A stretch of DNA of 17,743 nucleotides from Thermoplasmata archaeon (GCA_021846695.1 JAJZWN010000021.1:1-17743); one strand, 5' to 3'; shown: positions 1-7,395, counted from the first letter of the stretch. Notes: generated from the sequence alone by a model not told the origin. Translations and numbers: made by a program.

Positions 1-1224
1 TCAATGATACAGATGGCATCAATGGGCAGGGCAAAGATACAGAAAATATCTGATATATTTTCATCATATTTCGTGCCAATTGTCCTGGCTGCAGCTTTTT
101 CTTCCGCACTATTCTGGTACTTTTACCTGAGGTCCGTATCAAACCCCTTATACTCTATAATTGCAATACTGGTATTCGTATCAGTTGTGGTAATCGCCTG
201 CCCATGCGCCATAGGGCTCGCAGCACCTATTACACTCTTAATTTCTTCCAATGAATCATCAAGAAATGGCATATTAATTAAAAATTCAAGCTCAATGGAT
301 AGGTTATCAAAAATAGATACTGTTATATTTGACAAAACAGGTACTATTACAGATAACGAACCGGAGATTACAGCGTTTACAACTACCGGCGATAAGCATC
401 TGGCTGTTTCTCTCCTGTATTCTATTGAATCAGGTTCCAACCATCCCGTAGCACATGCAATTGTTAACTACTTAAAGGATATGAACCCTGAAAAACTTGA
501 TATTTCTGAATTCAGGGAGATTCCCGGTTCAGGCGTTTATGGCAAATATGACGGCAAGAATGTAGAGGCAAGCCGTGCGGGAGATCATACATCCCTTACT
601 ATGGATGGAATAGAACTGGCTTCAATCAATCTGAAACACAAACTTCGCAGTGGAATAGAGAACGATATTAAAAATCTCCAGAAAAATCATATTCGGGTAT
701 TGATAGTAACAGGGGATTCCCTGGAAAATACAAAAGACGTAGCCGAATATCTACATGTAGACAAATATTATTATTCAATAAAGCCCGAAGGAAAGGCCGA
801 AATAGTTAAAGAAGAGCAGAAAACAGGGAAATATGTGATGTTTGTTGGTGATGGAATAAATGATACAGTTGCTATGCAAACAGCAGATGTAGGGGTCGCC
901 ATGGCTTCAGGATCAGATATTGCAACTGCAACCGGGGATATAATTTTACTCAACAACGATTTGAAAAATATACTCAGTACACTTATAATAGGAAAATACA
1001 CAATAAAAAAGATTAAACAAAATGTGGGATGGGCAATAGGGTACAACTCTGCACTTATACCTGTAGCTGCAGGAATTTTGACTCCGCTTCTCGGTTTAGG
1101 AATATATTATGTATTGCCCATATTTGCTGCTCTGGCTATGGGATTAAGTTCGACAACTGTAGTATTGAATTCCATGCAATTGAGAAAACATATGGAGCGG
1201 AAAATTGCCATGGCTTCCATGTAA
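1..1224 (+). CDS. copA: Cu+-transporting P1B-type ATPase, 5' end outside the window
   Basis: Heavy-metal ATPase that exports a soft metal, most likely Cu+, across the cytoplasmic membrane. Visible residues, numbered from the ATG at 4, show the transmembrane CPC motif (66-68), the phosphorylation site DKTGT (Asp110), the HP dipeptide of the nucleotide-binding domain (147-148) and the hinge motif GDGIND (282-287). The two last helices carry Tyr-Asn (347-348) and Met-x-x-Ser-Ser (379-383). In this family the CPC, YN and MxxSS set is the signature of the Cu+ (P1B-1) subgroup. The frame is open to base 1, and the first helices, the actuator domain and any N-terminal metal-binding domain are missing, so the ATG at 4 is internal and the gene is cut by the window edge. 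It ends with TAA. Export of Cu+ would suit a metal-rich acid habitat, which is inference. Family assignment is secure; copper rather than silver specificity is indistinguishable here. Confidence 0.93.
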   Translation, partial: SMIQMASMGRAKIQKISDIFSSYFVPIVLAAAFSSALFWYFYLRSVSNPLYSIIAILVFVSVVVIACPCAIGLAAPITLLISSNESSRNGILIKNSSSMDRLSKIDTVIFDKTGTITDNEPEITAFTTTGDKHLAVSLLYSIESGSNHPVAHAIVNYLKDMNPEKLDISEFREIPGSGVYGKYDGKNVEASRAGDHTSLTMDGIELASINLKHKLRSGIENDIKNLQKNHIRVLIVTGDSLENTKDVAEYLHVDKYYYSIKPEGKAEIVKEEQKTGKYVMFVGDGINDTVAMQTADVGVAMASGSDIATATGDIILLNNDLKNILSTLIIGKYTIKKIKQNVGWAIGYNSALIPVAAGILTPLLGLGIYYVLPIFAALAMGLSSTTVVLNSMQLRKHMERKIAMASM

Positions 1225-1234
1225 TTCAGTTAAA

Positions 1235-1242
1235 TTTATAAG
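1235..1242 (+). promoter_or_regulatory. TATA-like box for the PEBP gene
   Basis: TTTATAAG is centred about 25 nt before the ATG at 1263, the distance that puts transcription start at or next to the start codon. No Shine-Dalgarno motif is present. It supports a leaderless mRNA and the 1263 start over the TTG at 1254. Confidence 0.5.
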
Positions 1243-1262
1243 TATTTTATGTATTGTTGTAT

Positions 1263-1715
1263 ATGGAATTGAGAGTTATAGGGATGTCTGAAGGGCGCAG
1301 GATTCCTGACAAATTTACCTGCAGCGGGAAAAACCACTCCCCGAAGATTGAGATACATGACCGCAATGAAACCGGATACTATTTTATAGTTATGAATGAC
1401 CCGGATGCGCCTTCCGGTTTATTTACGCACTGGCTCATATACAATATTCCGGCTGGAATCGTAACCCTTGAAGAAAATATCGGGAATAAAGAAATTACAG
1501 AAGAGGGATATTACCAGGGATTGAATGATTTTGGGGAGCTAGGATACGGTGGCCCATGCCCTCCAAGAGGCGATGGAGACCACAGATATTTCATTAAAAT
1601 ATACAGGACCGATGAAGCAGTAAGCAGAAAGAAAATTGATGCAGAACACGCATATGAAATTCTGGATAAAATGAGCCCGGAAGCTGAATTTTACGCTCTT
1701 TTCAGCAGGGAATAA
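1263..1715 (+). CDS. YbhB/YbcL (PEBP) family protein
   Basis: Small soluble protein of the phosphatidylethanolamine-binding/Raf kinase inhibitor-like family, 150 residues from the ATG at 1263. It has the family's ligand-pocket motifs in order: DPDAP after the strand FIVMN, HWLIYNIP, then a GPCPPRG segment followed by the HRYFIKIY strand. Length is typical of prokaryotic YbhB-like proteins. The true substrate of prokaryotic members is not established; small anionic ligand binding is the usual proposal. A TTG three codons upstream (1254) is in frame but would lie between the TATA-like box and the expected transcription start, so ATG is preferred. It follows the copper ATPase by 38 nt and probably has its own promoter. 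Its stop codon is 6 nt from the convergent aminotransferase stop, within a short perfect palindrome. Confidence 0.88.
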   Translation: MELRVIGMSEGRRIPDKFTCSGKNHSPKIEIHDRNETGYYFIVMNDPDAPSGLFTHWLIYNIPAGIVTLEENIGNKEITEEGYYQGLNDFGELGYGGPCPPRGDGDHRYFIKIYRTDEAVSRKKIDAEHAYEILDKMSPEAEFYALFSRE

Positions 1716-1728
1716 TTTTTATTATTCC
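1709..1728. terminator. Palindrome covering two convergent stop codons
   Basis: A perfect 8-bp inverted repeat (GGAATAAT / ATTATTCC) around a TTTT loop contains the TAA stops of both converging genes (1713-1715 on +, 1722-1724 on -). It could act as a bidirectional 3' end signal, with a T-run on the plus strand. Archaeal termination depends mainly on T-rich tracts rather than hairpins, so a terminator role is tentative. Confidence 0.35.
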
Positions 1729-2657
1729 ATACCTTCCAGTGCATTCAAAAGGGCTCTATATGCCTCAGGGAAATCTTTTCCGGTAATACAGACTCTTAAG
1801 TATGGTCCTGTAATTCCAAAATACTTTGCAGGAAGTGCTATAATCCCTTCCTTTGCAAGCTTTTCACTTACACTTTCCGATCCCTCTGCAGTATATCCTG
1901 AATAATCAACAAAGGATACGGGCATTGCAAGCGGGTCTTTGCCACCATAAAATTTCAGTTTTCCCTTTTCATGGATCAGGACTTTATGGTTGCTGTTTAT
2001 AATTTCCTTCACATTTGCAAGCAGCTCATCGTGTTTTTTCAGAATCTCATATCCAGCAGAAACGTTTATCCAGGACACATCTTCAGTAATGAGCCCTTTG
2101 AAGCCTTCAAGTTTCGCAGCTTCATCCTTATCAGGTGCTATAATATATCCAAGCCTCAGGTCTCCACCACCATATACCTTTGTAAATGTGTTGACTATGT
2201 ATCCATTGGTATACCTGTATTTATCAAGTTTTTCAACAAATTCCATAAATGTTTCATCTATTAAGCATGAAGAATACTTATCAGGAAATTTAATCAAAGT
2301 ACCTGTGGGGTTATTTGGATTGCTTGCAACAAACAATTCATTTCCTTCTTTATAACCAAATATTTCAGGAGTTTTGTATATCATCTCATATTCAGGCTTA
2401 TTTACAATGAATGTGTTATATTTTGCATGCAGGTGATAAAGCACCATTGAAAAAGCTTCTGTGGCGCCATGTGTTAAAACAACATTCTTTGCATCCACGC
2501 CATGAAGATCGCCTATCTGCTCTTTAAGGTCAGATTCATGCCCGGGCGTAGATTTATTAAAATATTCCTTTAAGTCAAAAACCCCTGACATGCCACTATG
2601 GCTGAGTTCGTATTTTCCGCTGTGTTTGTTGAGCCAGTCTATTGTTTCGCAATTCAT
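1722..2657 (-). CDS. Class I/II PLP-dependent aminotransferase (HisC/CobD-like)
   Basis: Pyridoxal-phosphate enzyme of fold type I, 311 residues. Visible landmarks are the GATEAF turn that begins the PLP-binding domain (64-69), the NPNNPTG motif (113-119), the Asp that contacts the pyridine nitrogen in LIDETF (Asp134), the Schiff-base lysine in NTFTK (Lys160) followed by the LRLGY segment, and a C-terminal Arg in LRVCITG that should bind the substrate carboxylate. Size and motif spacing resemble the histidinol-phosphate aminotransferase / threonine-phosphate decarboxylase branch. No histidine or cobalamin genes lie nearby, so the substrate cannot be assigned. The start at 2657 fits a TATA-like box centred about 26 nt upstream. 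It is divergent from the membrane protein gene and convergent with the PEBP gene. Confidence 0.85.
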   Translation of the reverse strand: MNCETIDWLNKHSGKYELSHSGMSGVFDLKEYFNKSTPGHESDLKEQIGDLHGVDAKNVVLTHGATEAFSMVLYHLHAKYNTFIVNKPEYEMIYKTPEIFGYKEGNELFVASNPNNPTGTLIKFPDKYSSCLIDETFMEFVEKLDKYRYTNGYIVNTFTKVYGGGDLRLGYIIAPDKDEAAKLEGFKGLITEDVSWINVSAGYEILKKHDELLANVKEIINSNHKVLIHEKGKLKFYGGKDPLAMPVSFVDYSGYTAEGSESVSEKLAKEGIIALPAKYFGITGPYLRVCITGKDFPEAYRALLNALEGME

Positions 2658-2677
2658 AGCCGTATATTATCAGGTTA

Positions 2678-2687
2678 TTATATAAAT
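2678..2687 (-). promoter_or_regulatory. TATA-like box for the aminotransferase
   Basis: On the minus strand this reads ATTTATATAA, centred about 26 nt before the ATG ending at 2657, consistent with a leaderless transcript. Confidence 0.55.
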
Positions 2688-2737
2688 TTGATGTTTGATT
2701 TTCCAAATTTTTCGCGAATAAAAGAGAACCACAATGA

Positions 2738-2745
2738 TTTATGTA
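2738..2745 (+). promoter_or_regulatory. TATA-like box for the small membrane protein
   Basis: TTTATGTA is centred about 25 nt before the ATG at 2767. It overlaps the codons of the longer possible ORF beginning at 2734, which argues for the downstream start. Confidence 0.4.
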
Positions 2746-2766
2746 TTTATTGGCAATTATATATAC

Positions 2767-3243
2767 ATGGAATCCGGTAAATATCTTTATTATGGCCCGG
2801 TTGCAGGCTTTATTTCCGCAATATTCGAAGCTATCATGTTCTACCTATTTGATATAGCTGCATCGCTTCCTCCGGGATACCAGTTCACAGCAATAGGAGC
2901 CCGGCTTCTACACATATCCGGATTTTATGGAACTTTATATGGAATGCTGCTGCATTTCATGGTAGGTACAGTTGTAGGCATAGTGGCAGCGTTAATTTCC
3001 TATTATGTTATTGCTTTGAGAATAAAAACAGTTAAATCAGGGCTTTTTATAGGAATTCTTGCAGGATTCCTGGTTCTGCTGGTATTCAGCCTTCCGGTAA
3101 ACATATTATTGCTGCATCTTTATGTATACGAAAAATATTATCTTCCATCCACAGCTTTTTATTATTCAATGCACATATTTTACGGTGCTGTATGGGGAAT
3201 ATTTCTGGGGTATTTTATATCAAGGCAAAGGAAATCATCATAA
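2767..3243 (+). CDS. Small four-helix membrane protein, function unknown
   Basis: I do not recognise this family. The 158-residue product is mostly hydrophobic with about four membrane helices: roughly residues 8-32, 57-82, 92-116 and 130-151. A tyrosine-rich loop with YEKYYLP precedes the last helix, and the C-terminus is short and basic (RQRKSS), suggesting a cytoplasmic end. Glycines recur in the helices (GTLYG, GTVVG, GAVWG), as in helix-packing segments. An in-frame ATG 11 codons upstream (2734) is possible, but a TATA-like box at 2738-2745 places transcription start at the ATG at 2767, so that start is chosen. The gene stands alone between two divergent or tandem units and no partner suggests a role. 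Confidence 0.7.
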   Translation: MESGKYLYYGPVAGFISAIFEAIMFYLFDIAASLPPGYQFTAIGARLLHISGFYGTLYGMLLHFMVGTVVGIVAALISYYVIALRIKTVKSGLFIGILAGFLVLLVFSLPVNILLLHLYVYEKYYLPSTAFYYSMHIFYGAVWGIFLGYFISRQRKSS

Positions 3244-3249
3244 ATTTGT

Positions 3250-3278
3250 GAAGTCTACTTCTATTATAATCGAATAGA
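3250..3278. promoter_or_regulatory. Inverted repeats upstream of the XRE regulator promoter
   Basis: Two adjacent inverted repeats lie just before the TATA-like box: GAAGT-CT-ACTTC (3250-3261) and TCTATT-N7-AATAGA (3260-3278). A dimeric helix-turn-helix regulator is encoded immediately downstream, so this is a plausible autoregulatory operator. No binding evidence is available from sequence alone. Confidence 0.3.
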
Positions 3279-3280
3279 TA

Positions 3281-3290
3281 TATTTTTATT
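3281..3290 (+). promoter_or_regulatory. TATA-like box for the XRE regulator
   Basis: TATTTTTATT is centred about 25 nt before the ATG at 3311. The out-of-frame ATGs at 3301 and 3304 would fall upstream of the transcript. Confidence 0.45.
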
Positions 3291-3310
3291 TAATATTGCC
3301 ATGATGTCGC

Positions 3311-3985
3311 ATGGATATAAGCGAAAAGATAGCAGGGGAAATAACAATATCCGATATACCCGGTGTAACAATTAAAAAATGGCGGGAAGAATTTGGCATA
3401 TCACAGATGGAATTGTCAAAGTTTATGGATGTTTCACCATCAGTAATAAGCGATTATGAATCGGGAAGAAGAAAATCTCCCGGTGCAAATTCTATAAAAA
3501 AAATTGTTGATGCGCTGGTAAAAATAGACGAGTCCCGGGGAGGGCATCTTGTTCGCAGGTATAACAGTGGGATACCTTCGGATGCCCTGCTCGACATAAA
3601 GGATTATGACCATGACATAGAATTGCGGTATATTTTAACAAAAATCCACGGGACACCCTGTTCAACTGCAAATTTGAAACGCAACATACGTGGTTATACC
3701 ATGATAGATGGAATTAAGGCAGTACTGAAATTTTCCTACGCAGAATATACAAAGCTTTATGGATGGTCCAGCCAGAGGATAATATTCATTACAGACGTTT
3801 CAATTGGAAGGAGCCCGATGATAGCAATAAGGGCACATCCATTGAAGCCTGCAGCTGTGGTTTATGTAAAGCCCGACAATGTGGATGAACTTGCAATAAA
3901 ACTTTCTGAAATTGAAAATATACCACTGATAAAGACAGATATGGACCATAAATCCATATCAGCTGTTATGAACAGCTTAAGATGA
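3311..3985 (+). CDS. XRE-type helix-turn-helix transcriptional regulator
   Basis: Predicted DNA-binding regulator of 224 residues. Residues about 20-72 form a Cro/C1-type helix-turn-helix: the segment around GISQMELSKFMDVSPSVIS is the helix pair, followed by the family-typical DYESGRR. The remaining 150 residues form a mixed alpha/beta domain with a KPAAVVYVKP strand and no catalytic motif I can name. Architecture and size resemble the archaeal predicted-regulator group COG1709, an assignment from memory. The target is unknown; inverted repeats in front of its own promoter suggest autoregulation. The start at 3311 is the only suitable ATG for this frame and agrees with the TATA spacing. Its last nine bases overlap the 3' end of convergent ftsY. 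Confidence 0.82.
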   Translation: MDISEKIAGEITISDIPGVTIKKWREEFGISQMELSKFMDVSPSVISDYESGRRKSPGANSIKKIVDALVKIDESRGGHLVRRYNSGIPSDALLDIKDYDHDIELRYILTKIHGTPCSTANLKRNIRGYTMIDGIKAVLKFSYAEYTKLYGWSSQRIIFITDVSIGRSPMIAIRAHPLKPAAVVYVKPDNVDELAIKLSEIENIPLIKTDMDHKSISAVMNSLR

Positions 3986-4912
3986 AAATATCTTTTTCAG
4001 ATACCATTCCACATCAAATGGGATAATATCATCCATTTCCTGCCCTATCCCTACAAAGAGAATAGGTTTCTTGATTCCAGCTGAAATACTTATTATTGAT
4101 CCGCCTTTTGCATCCGTGTCAAGCTTTGTTACTATCACACTGTCATAGTTTATTTCACTTGAAAATGTCAGGGCCTGGTTTATTACATCCTGGCCTATCA
4201 TGGCATCCAGTACGAGGATTGTCATGTCCGGTTTTGCAACACGCTTAATTTTTTTCATTTCATCCAGGAGATTTTTGTTTGTCTGCATCCTTCCTGCTGA
4301 ATCTATTAAAACATAGTCCATTTTTCTTGCTTTAGCATGTTCTATGGCGTCAAATGCAACGGACGCAGGATCGCTCCTGAAATCATGTTTAATGATTTCC
4401 ACCCCAACATTGCCAGCAAGAATGTTTAGCTGGTCAATAGCTCCAGCCCTGAAAGTATCGGACGCAGATAATACTACACTTTTATTATTGCTCTTAAGAT
4501 AGTACGCCAGTTTCCCTATGGTTGTTGTTTTTCCGGTTCCGTTTATGCCAAGAAACAGTATTACAAATGGTTTTTTCTCGACGGTGAGAAGGTTAACAGC
4601 ATCCTTATTATTGTGCTGGATAACATCACGAACCACACTCTTTAATTCTTCTTCAACTGCAGGATAATCAATTTTTCTCTTTAATTTGCCGAGATTCGCC
4701 TTTAATTTTTCAATAATTTCCTCTGTGGCATCATAGCTTACATCTGCCTCAAGGAGAGTTTCCTCTATGGTGCTTTCAAGTTCATCCCGCCTTATTGTTT
4801 TTTCTTTCTGTGGAGCTACAGAATCCCGGGTTGCTGTTAACGAATCTTTTGGCCCATTTTCCCTATTTCCGGAAAATATATCGGAAAATTTCTTTTTTAA
4901 TTTGTCAAACAT
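3977..4912 (-). CDS. ftsY: Signal recognition particle receptor FtsY
   Basis: SRP receptor GTPase that docks ribosome-SRP complexes at the membrane. The 311 residues contain a short charged N-terminal stretch (about 1-40), the helical N domain (about 40-112) and the G domain with the P-loop GINGTGKT (122-129), DTFRAGAIDQL (152-162), DSAGR (204-208), TKLD (262-265) and the closing GIGQEMDDIIPFD segment. The GQ and DDL/DDI-F pattern and the lack of a Met-rich M domain distinguish it from SRP54. It is the last gene of a pgk-pfdA-ftsY run. Its ATG overlaps the TAA of pfdA by one base (TAATG), and an AGGAAGG stretch lies a few bases upstream. The pfdA-ftsY order is common in archaea. Its 3' end overlaps the convergent XRE regulator by nine bases. 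Confidence 0.96.
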   Translation of the reverse strand: MFDKLKKKFSDIFSGNRENGPKDSLTATRDSVAPQKEKTIRRDELESTIEETLLEADVSYDATEEIIEKLKANLGKLKRKIDYPAVEEELKSVVRDVIQHNNKDAVNLLTVEKKPFVILFLGINGTGKTTTIGKLAYYLKSNNKSVVLSASDTFRAGAIDQLNILAGNVGVEIIKHDFRSDPASVAFDAIEHAKARKMDYVLIDSAGRMQTNKNLLDEMKKIKRVAKPDMTILVLDAMIGQDVINQALTFSSEINYDSVIVTKLDTDAKGGSIISISAGIKKPILFVGIGQEMDDIIPFDVEWYLKKIFSS

Positions 4913-5313
4913 TACCTGTTTCCTTCCTGGGCCCTCTGGACAGAATACATGAGGGCATCGTAATTATTCTGAGCTGACTGTTTCTGCTTTAACAGGTTGT
5001 TGTATGTATCCTGCAGGCTCTGTATATTTTCTTCCATCCTCTTTATAGTTTTTTCTTTTTCCTCCTCTATAAAAACACCGGAGCCTACCGGCACAATAAT
5101 TTTTGATGTATCCAGTGCAGCCTTGGAAAATAGGCCGGATCCGATGGATATTTTTACATCCTTTGATTTCTCATAATCTGTGTCCTTTAACAAAGCAAGT
5201 GTATCATTCGATTCTTCAAGTGTCTTCAATAATAAATTCATTCTTGAATCTATAGTTTCCAGTAAGTTTTTTAAATATTCAATCTGTTCTACCAGTTCAT
5301 TTTCTCCTGCCAT
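4912..5313 (-). CDS. pfdA: Prefoldin subunit alpha
   Basis: Subunit of the hexameric prefoldin (GimC) chaperone, which holds non-native proteins and passes them to the thermosome. The 133-residue protein has the alpha-subunit plan: an N-terminal coiled coil (about 3-45), a central beta-hairpin region with GSGLF and IIVPVGSGVFIEEE (about 55-85), and a C-terminal coiled coil (about 86-130). Two hairpins and the VPVGSGVF-type signature point to alpha rather than beta. Its ATG directly follows the pgk stop (TAAATG), and a strong ribosome-binding site, GGAGGT, lies 7 nt upstream inside the end of pgk. Translation of this internal operon gene is therefore leadered, unlike most first genes here. Confidence 0.93.
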   Translation of the reverse strand: MAGENELVEQIEYLKNLLETIDSRMNLLLKTLEESNDTLALLKDTDYEKSKDVKISIGSGLFSKAALDTSKIIVPVGSGVFIEEEKEKTIKRMEENIQSLQDTYNNLLKQKQSAQNNYDALMYSVQRAQEGNR

Positions 5314-6552
5314 TTAATTACCTCCAAATTTTTTCCTGTTATAAACAAGTGAGTCTATTACAGGTATAGGCTCACCGGATAAATAATTTATCAGGGCGCC
5401 ACCCCCGGTTGATATATATCCCATGGAATCTGAAAGCCCGAATTCATTAATTGCATTTATTGTGTGCCCTCCCCCGACTATTTTTGATGCAGGGCTCTGG
5501 GAAACTGCATTAAATATTTCCCTGGTTCCAAGTGAGTATTCATTTATTTCATACATTCCCATCGGGCCATTGAGAAATATATTTTTTGCTTTTTCTATAA
5601 TACTGCTAAAAGTTTTAATGGACTCAAATCCAATATCTGCCAGCAACTGGTCATCTGGAACTTTCTCACCTGTTTTTATTTCTGTCTGTAAGGGATTAAG
5701 CATGAAATCTTCAGGGAGGTATATGCGATCGGAGAATCTGGATAACAACGATTTGCATTCCTCCAGCAATTTCTTATAATTTTTATCCTGTTTTTCGATG
5801 AATTCCATGTTCCTTTTCCCTATGTCTATCCCGGAAGCCCACAGGAATATGTTTGCTGCCACACCACCAAAAATTATATTGTCCACTATCCCTTTCTCCA
5901 GGAATGGGCCTGTTACCTTTATAGCATCCCTAATTTTGGCTCCACCCATTATAGCCAGTTTCGGATGTGATTTAGAATTCATGAACCTGTCTATGCTCTT
6001 AATTTCAGTTTCCATAAGCCTGCCAGCTATATTGGGCTTTATATCCTTGAATCCGGTAAGTGTTGTCTGATCCCTGTGTATCGCAGGAAAAGCATCGATT
6101 ATAAAGTAATCAAATAATTTTGATAAATTTCTGACAATAAATGTGTTTTTCTGGGCAGCCCCATCATCTTTTATAAGTATTTCTTCGCTATAGAATCTGG
6201 AGTTCTCCAGCATGATAATATCTCCATTTTTCATGTTCCTTATAGCTGTTTCCACTGCAGACCCTATCAATGAATCAACGAATAAAACATCTCTGCCTAA
6301 CAGCCTGCCAAGATGCCCTGCATGTTGCCGCAAACTTACAAAATCACTGTCGCCCGGCCTTCCCTGGTGGGCAATAATAACAACCTTTGAGTTTTTAAGT
6401 TCGTTAATTGTCCTCAAATAATGAATGAATCTTGTATCATCCACTACTTCTCCGGTTATAGGGTTAATTGGGGAATTTATATCTATTCTAAGATACACTC
6501 TCTTGCCATTGAAATCAAAATCGTCCATAGTGTAAAACGGGGACCTATCCAT
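5314..6552 (-). CDS. pgk: Phosphoglycerate kinase
   Basis: Interconverts 3-phosphoglycerate plus ATP and 1,3-bisphosphoglycerate plus ADP. In organisms of this group, which use a non-phosphorylative Entner-Doudoroff route, it mainly serves gluconeogenesis (family knowledge). The 412-residue protein shows RIDINSP (22-28), GRP (64-66), LENSRF (115-120), GGAK (203-206), the nucleotide-site NGPMG (329-333), GGGHT (360-364) and STGGGA (381-386). These are the standard substrate and hinge motifs in the archaeal form. The start at 6552 gives an N-terminus FYTMDDFDFNGKRV that matches archaeal relatives, and a TATA-like box lies about 22-25 nt upstream. It heads an operon with pfdA and ftsY. Confidence 0.95.
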   Translation of the reverse strand: MDRSPFYTMDDFDFNGKRVYLRIDINSPINPITGEVVDDTRFIHYLRTINELKNSKVVIIAHQGRPGDSDFVSLRQHAGHLGRLLGRDVLFVDSLIGSAVETAIRNMKNGDIIMLENSRFYSEEILIKDDGAAQKNTFIVRNLSKLFDYFIIDAFPAIHRDQTTLTGFKDIKPNIAGRLMETEIKSIDRFMNSKSHPKLAIMGGAKIRDAIKVTGPFLEKGIVDNIIFGGVAANIFLWASGIDIGKRNMEFIEKQDKNYKKLLEECKSLLSRFSDRIYLPEDFMLNPLQTEIKTGEKVPDDQLLADIGFESIKTFSSIIEKAKNIFLNGPMGMYEINEYSLGTREIFNAVSQSPASKIVGGGHTINAINEFGLSDSMGYISTGGGALINYLSGEPIPVIDSLVYNRKKFGGN

Positions 6553-6569
6553 AGTTCATAATATGTAAG

Positions 6570-6580
6570 TTATATATGAT
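6570..6580 (-). promoter_or_regulatory. TATA-like box for the pgk-pfdA-ftsY operon
   Basis: The minus strand reads ATCATATATAA, centred about 23 nt before the pgk ATG, slightly shorter than the usual spacing. The same AT-rich stretch lies between pgk and the divergent PaiB-like gene. Confidence 0.4.
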
Positions 6581-6685
6581 TATTTTTTAATCCACCATTG
6601 AAAGATGTGGTATGCCAGTTTTAAATCCAGGGAGACATATTATTCCATGTGGGAATATTTTAATAATACCGGTATATATTATTAC

Positions 6686-7291
6686 ATGTATGTTCCACGG
6701 GAATTCAAAATTGATGATATGGAAAAAATTGTAGATTTTGTGAAAAATTATAGCTTTGGCATAGTTCTAAGCATATACAATGGAGAGATATATAACACTC
6801 AAATCCCGCTGATGCTTGATGCTTCAGGCAATAATATAGTATTGAAGGGGCATATGGCCCGTGCAAACATGCAATGGTATCATTCAAAAAACAATAAGGT
6901 GGCAGTTCTTTTTACTGGGCCACATCATTATATATCGCCAGAATGGTATAAGGAGAAAGATTCAGTTCCAACATGGGATTATATGACAGTACGTTTTGAT
7001 GGCATACTGGAAACTATGGATGATATAGAAACTAAAAAATTCCTGGTTGATCTCTCTAAATCTTATGATCCAGAATGGACAAATAAAGGATACGATAAAA
7101 AGGAGTATTATGCGAAAATGGTTTTGCAAATCGCTGCATTTACCATTAAGGTTAATAAAATAACTGCTAAATTTAAACTTACCCAGAACCACCAGGAAGA
7201 TATGGAAAATGTTGCAATTAATCTGGATAAGGTTGGAGACGAAGACGCACGCTTAATAGCCAGGTATATAAGAAGGGAAGCAGGAAAATAA
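6686..7291 (+). CDS. PaiB-like FMN-binding split-barrel protein
   Basis: Member of the FMN-binding negative transcriptional regulator family (COG2808), named for Bacillus PaiB, which affects protease and sporulation gene expression. The archaeal role is unknown. From the ATG at 6686 the 201 residues begin MYVPREFKIDD, the usual start of the family. The other conserved blocks are the strand IPLMLDASGN, LKGHMARAN-QW, FTGPHHYISPEWY, then VPTWDYMTVRFDG, followed by a C-terminal helix-rich part with KFKLTQN. An in-frame ATG at 6605 would add 27 residues rich in Tyr and aromatics with no family counterpart; a TATA-like sequence near 6571-6580 would allow it. An AT-rich box at 6654-6663 favours 6686. 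It is divergent from pgk and precedes tRNA-Pro. Confidence 0.85.
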   Translation: MYVPREFKIDDMEKIVDFVKNYSFGIVLSIYNGEIYNTQIPLMLDASGNNIVLKGHMARANMQWYHSKNNKVAVLFTGPHHYISPEWYKEKDSVPTWDYMTVRFDGILETMDDIETKKFLVDLSKSYDPEWTNKGYDKKEYYAKMVLQIAAFTIKVNKITAKFKLTQNHQEDMENVAINLDKVGDEDARLIARYIRREAGK

Positions 7292-7292
7292 C

Positions 7293-7300
7293 TTTTTATA
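7293..7300 (+). promoter_or_regulatory. TATA-like box for tRNA-Pro
   Basis: TTTTTATA is centred about 26 nt before the first base of tRNA-Pro at 7323, and begins right after the PaiB-like stop codon. Confidence 0.55.
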
Positions 7301-7322
7301 CGGTTAATCTATTATGACATCA

Positions 7323-7395
7323 GGGTTTGTGGGGTAGCCTGGCATCCTTCCAGCTTCGGGAGTTGGAGACTCCGGTCCAAATCCGGACAGACCCA
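7323..7395 (+). tRNA. tRNA-Pro (anticodon CGG)
   Basis: All arms of a 73-nt tRNA fold. The acceptor stem is GGGTTTG with CAGACCC (one G-U pair) and the discriminator base is A at 7395. The anticodon stem CCAGC/GTTGG has one G-U pair and encloses loop TTCGGGA, giving anticodon CGG for the proline codon CCG. The T stem TCCGG/CCGGA encloses TCCAAAT. The 3' CCA is not encoded, and there is no intron. The reading of the D stem is weaker, with about three pairs. Confidence 0.95.

Noticed and set aside
1971..2355. Two overlapping plus-strand frames of 97 and 121 codons
   Set aside because: Antisense to the aminotransferase, with low-complexity Ser/Phe-rich products typical of shadow frames.
2711..2718. 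TTCGCGAA palindrome in the aminotransferase/membrane protein spacer
   Set aside because: Only 8 bp; flanks do not extend the symmetry, so it is too short to call an operator.
3301..3375. Out-of-frame ATGATG opening a 24-codon ORF over the XRE regulator start
   Set aside because: The TATA spacing puts transcription start near 3311, so these ATGs are probably not in the mRNA.
5423..6421. Three plus-strand open frames of 69-118 codons (5423, 5798, 6212)
   Set aside because: They lie antisense to pgk, whose motifs cover the whole region; they show no recognisable motif or promoter.
6605..6685. In-frame N-terminal extension of the PaiB-like protein
   Set aside because: The family begins at the MYVPREF segment; the extra 27 residues have no family counterpart. 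Not fully excluded, since a TATA-like stretch lies upstream of 6605.
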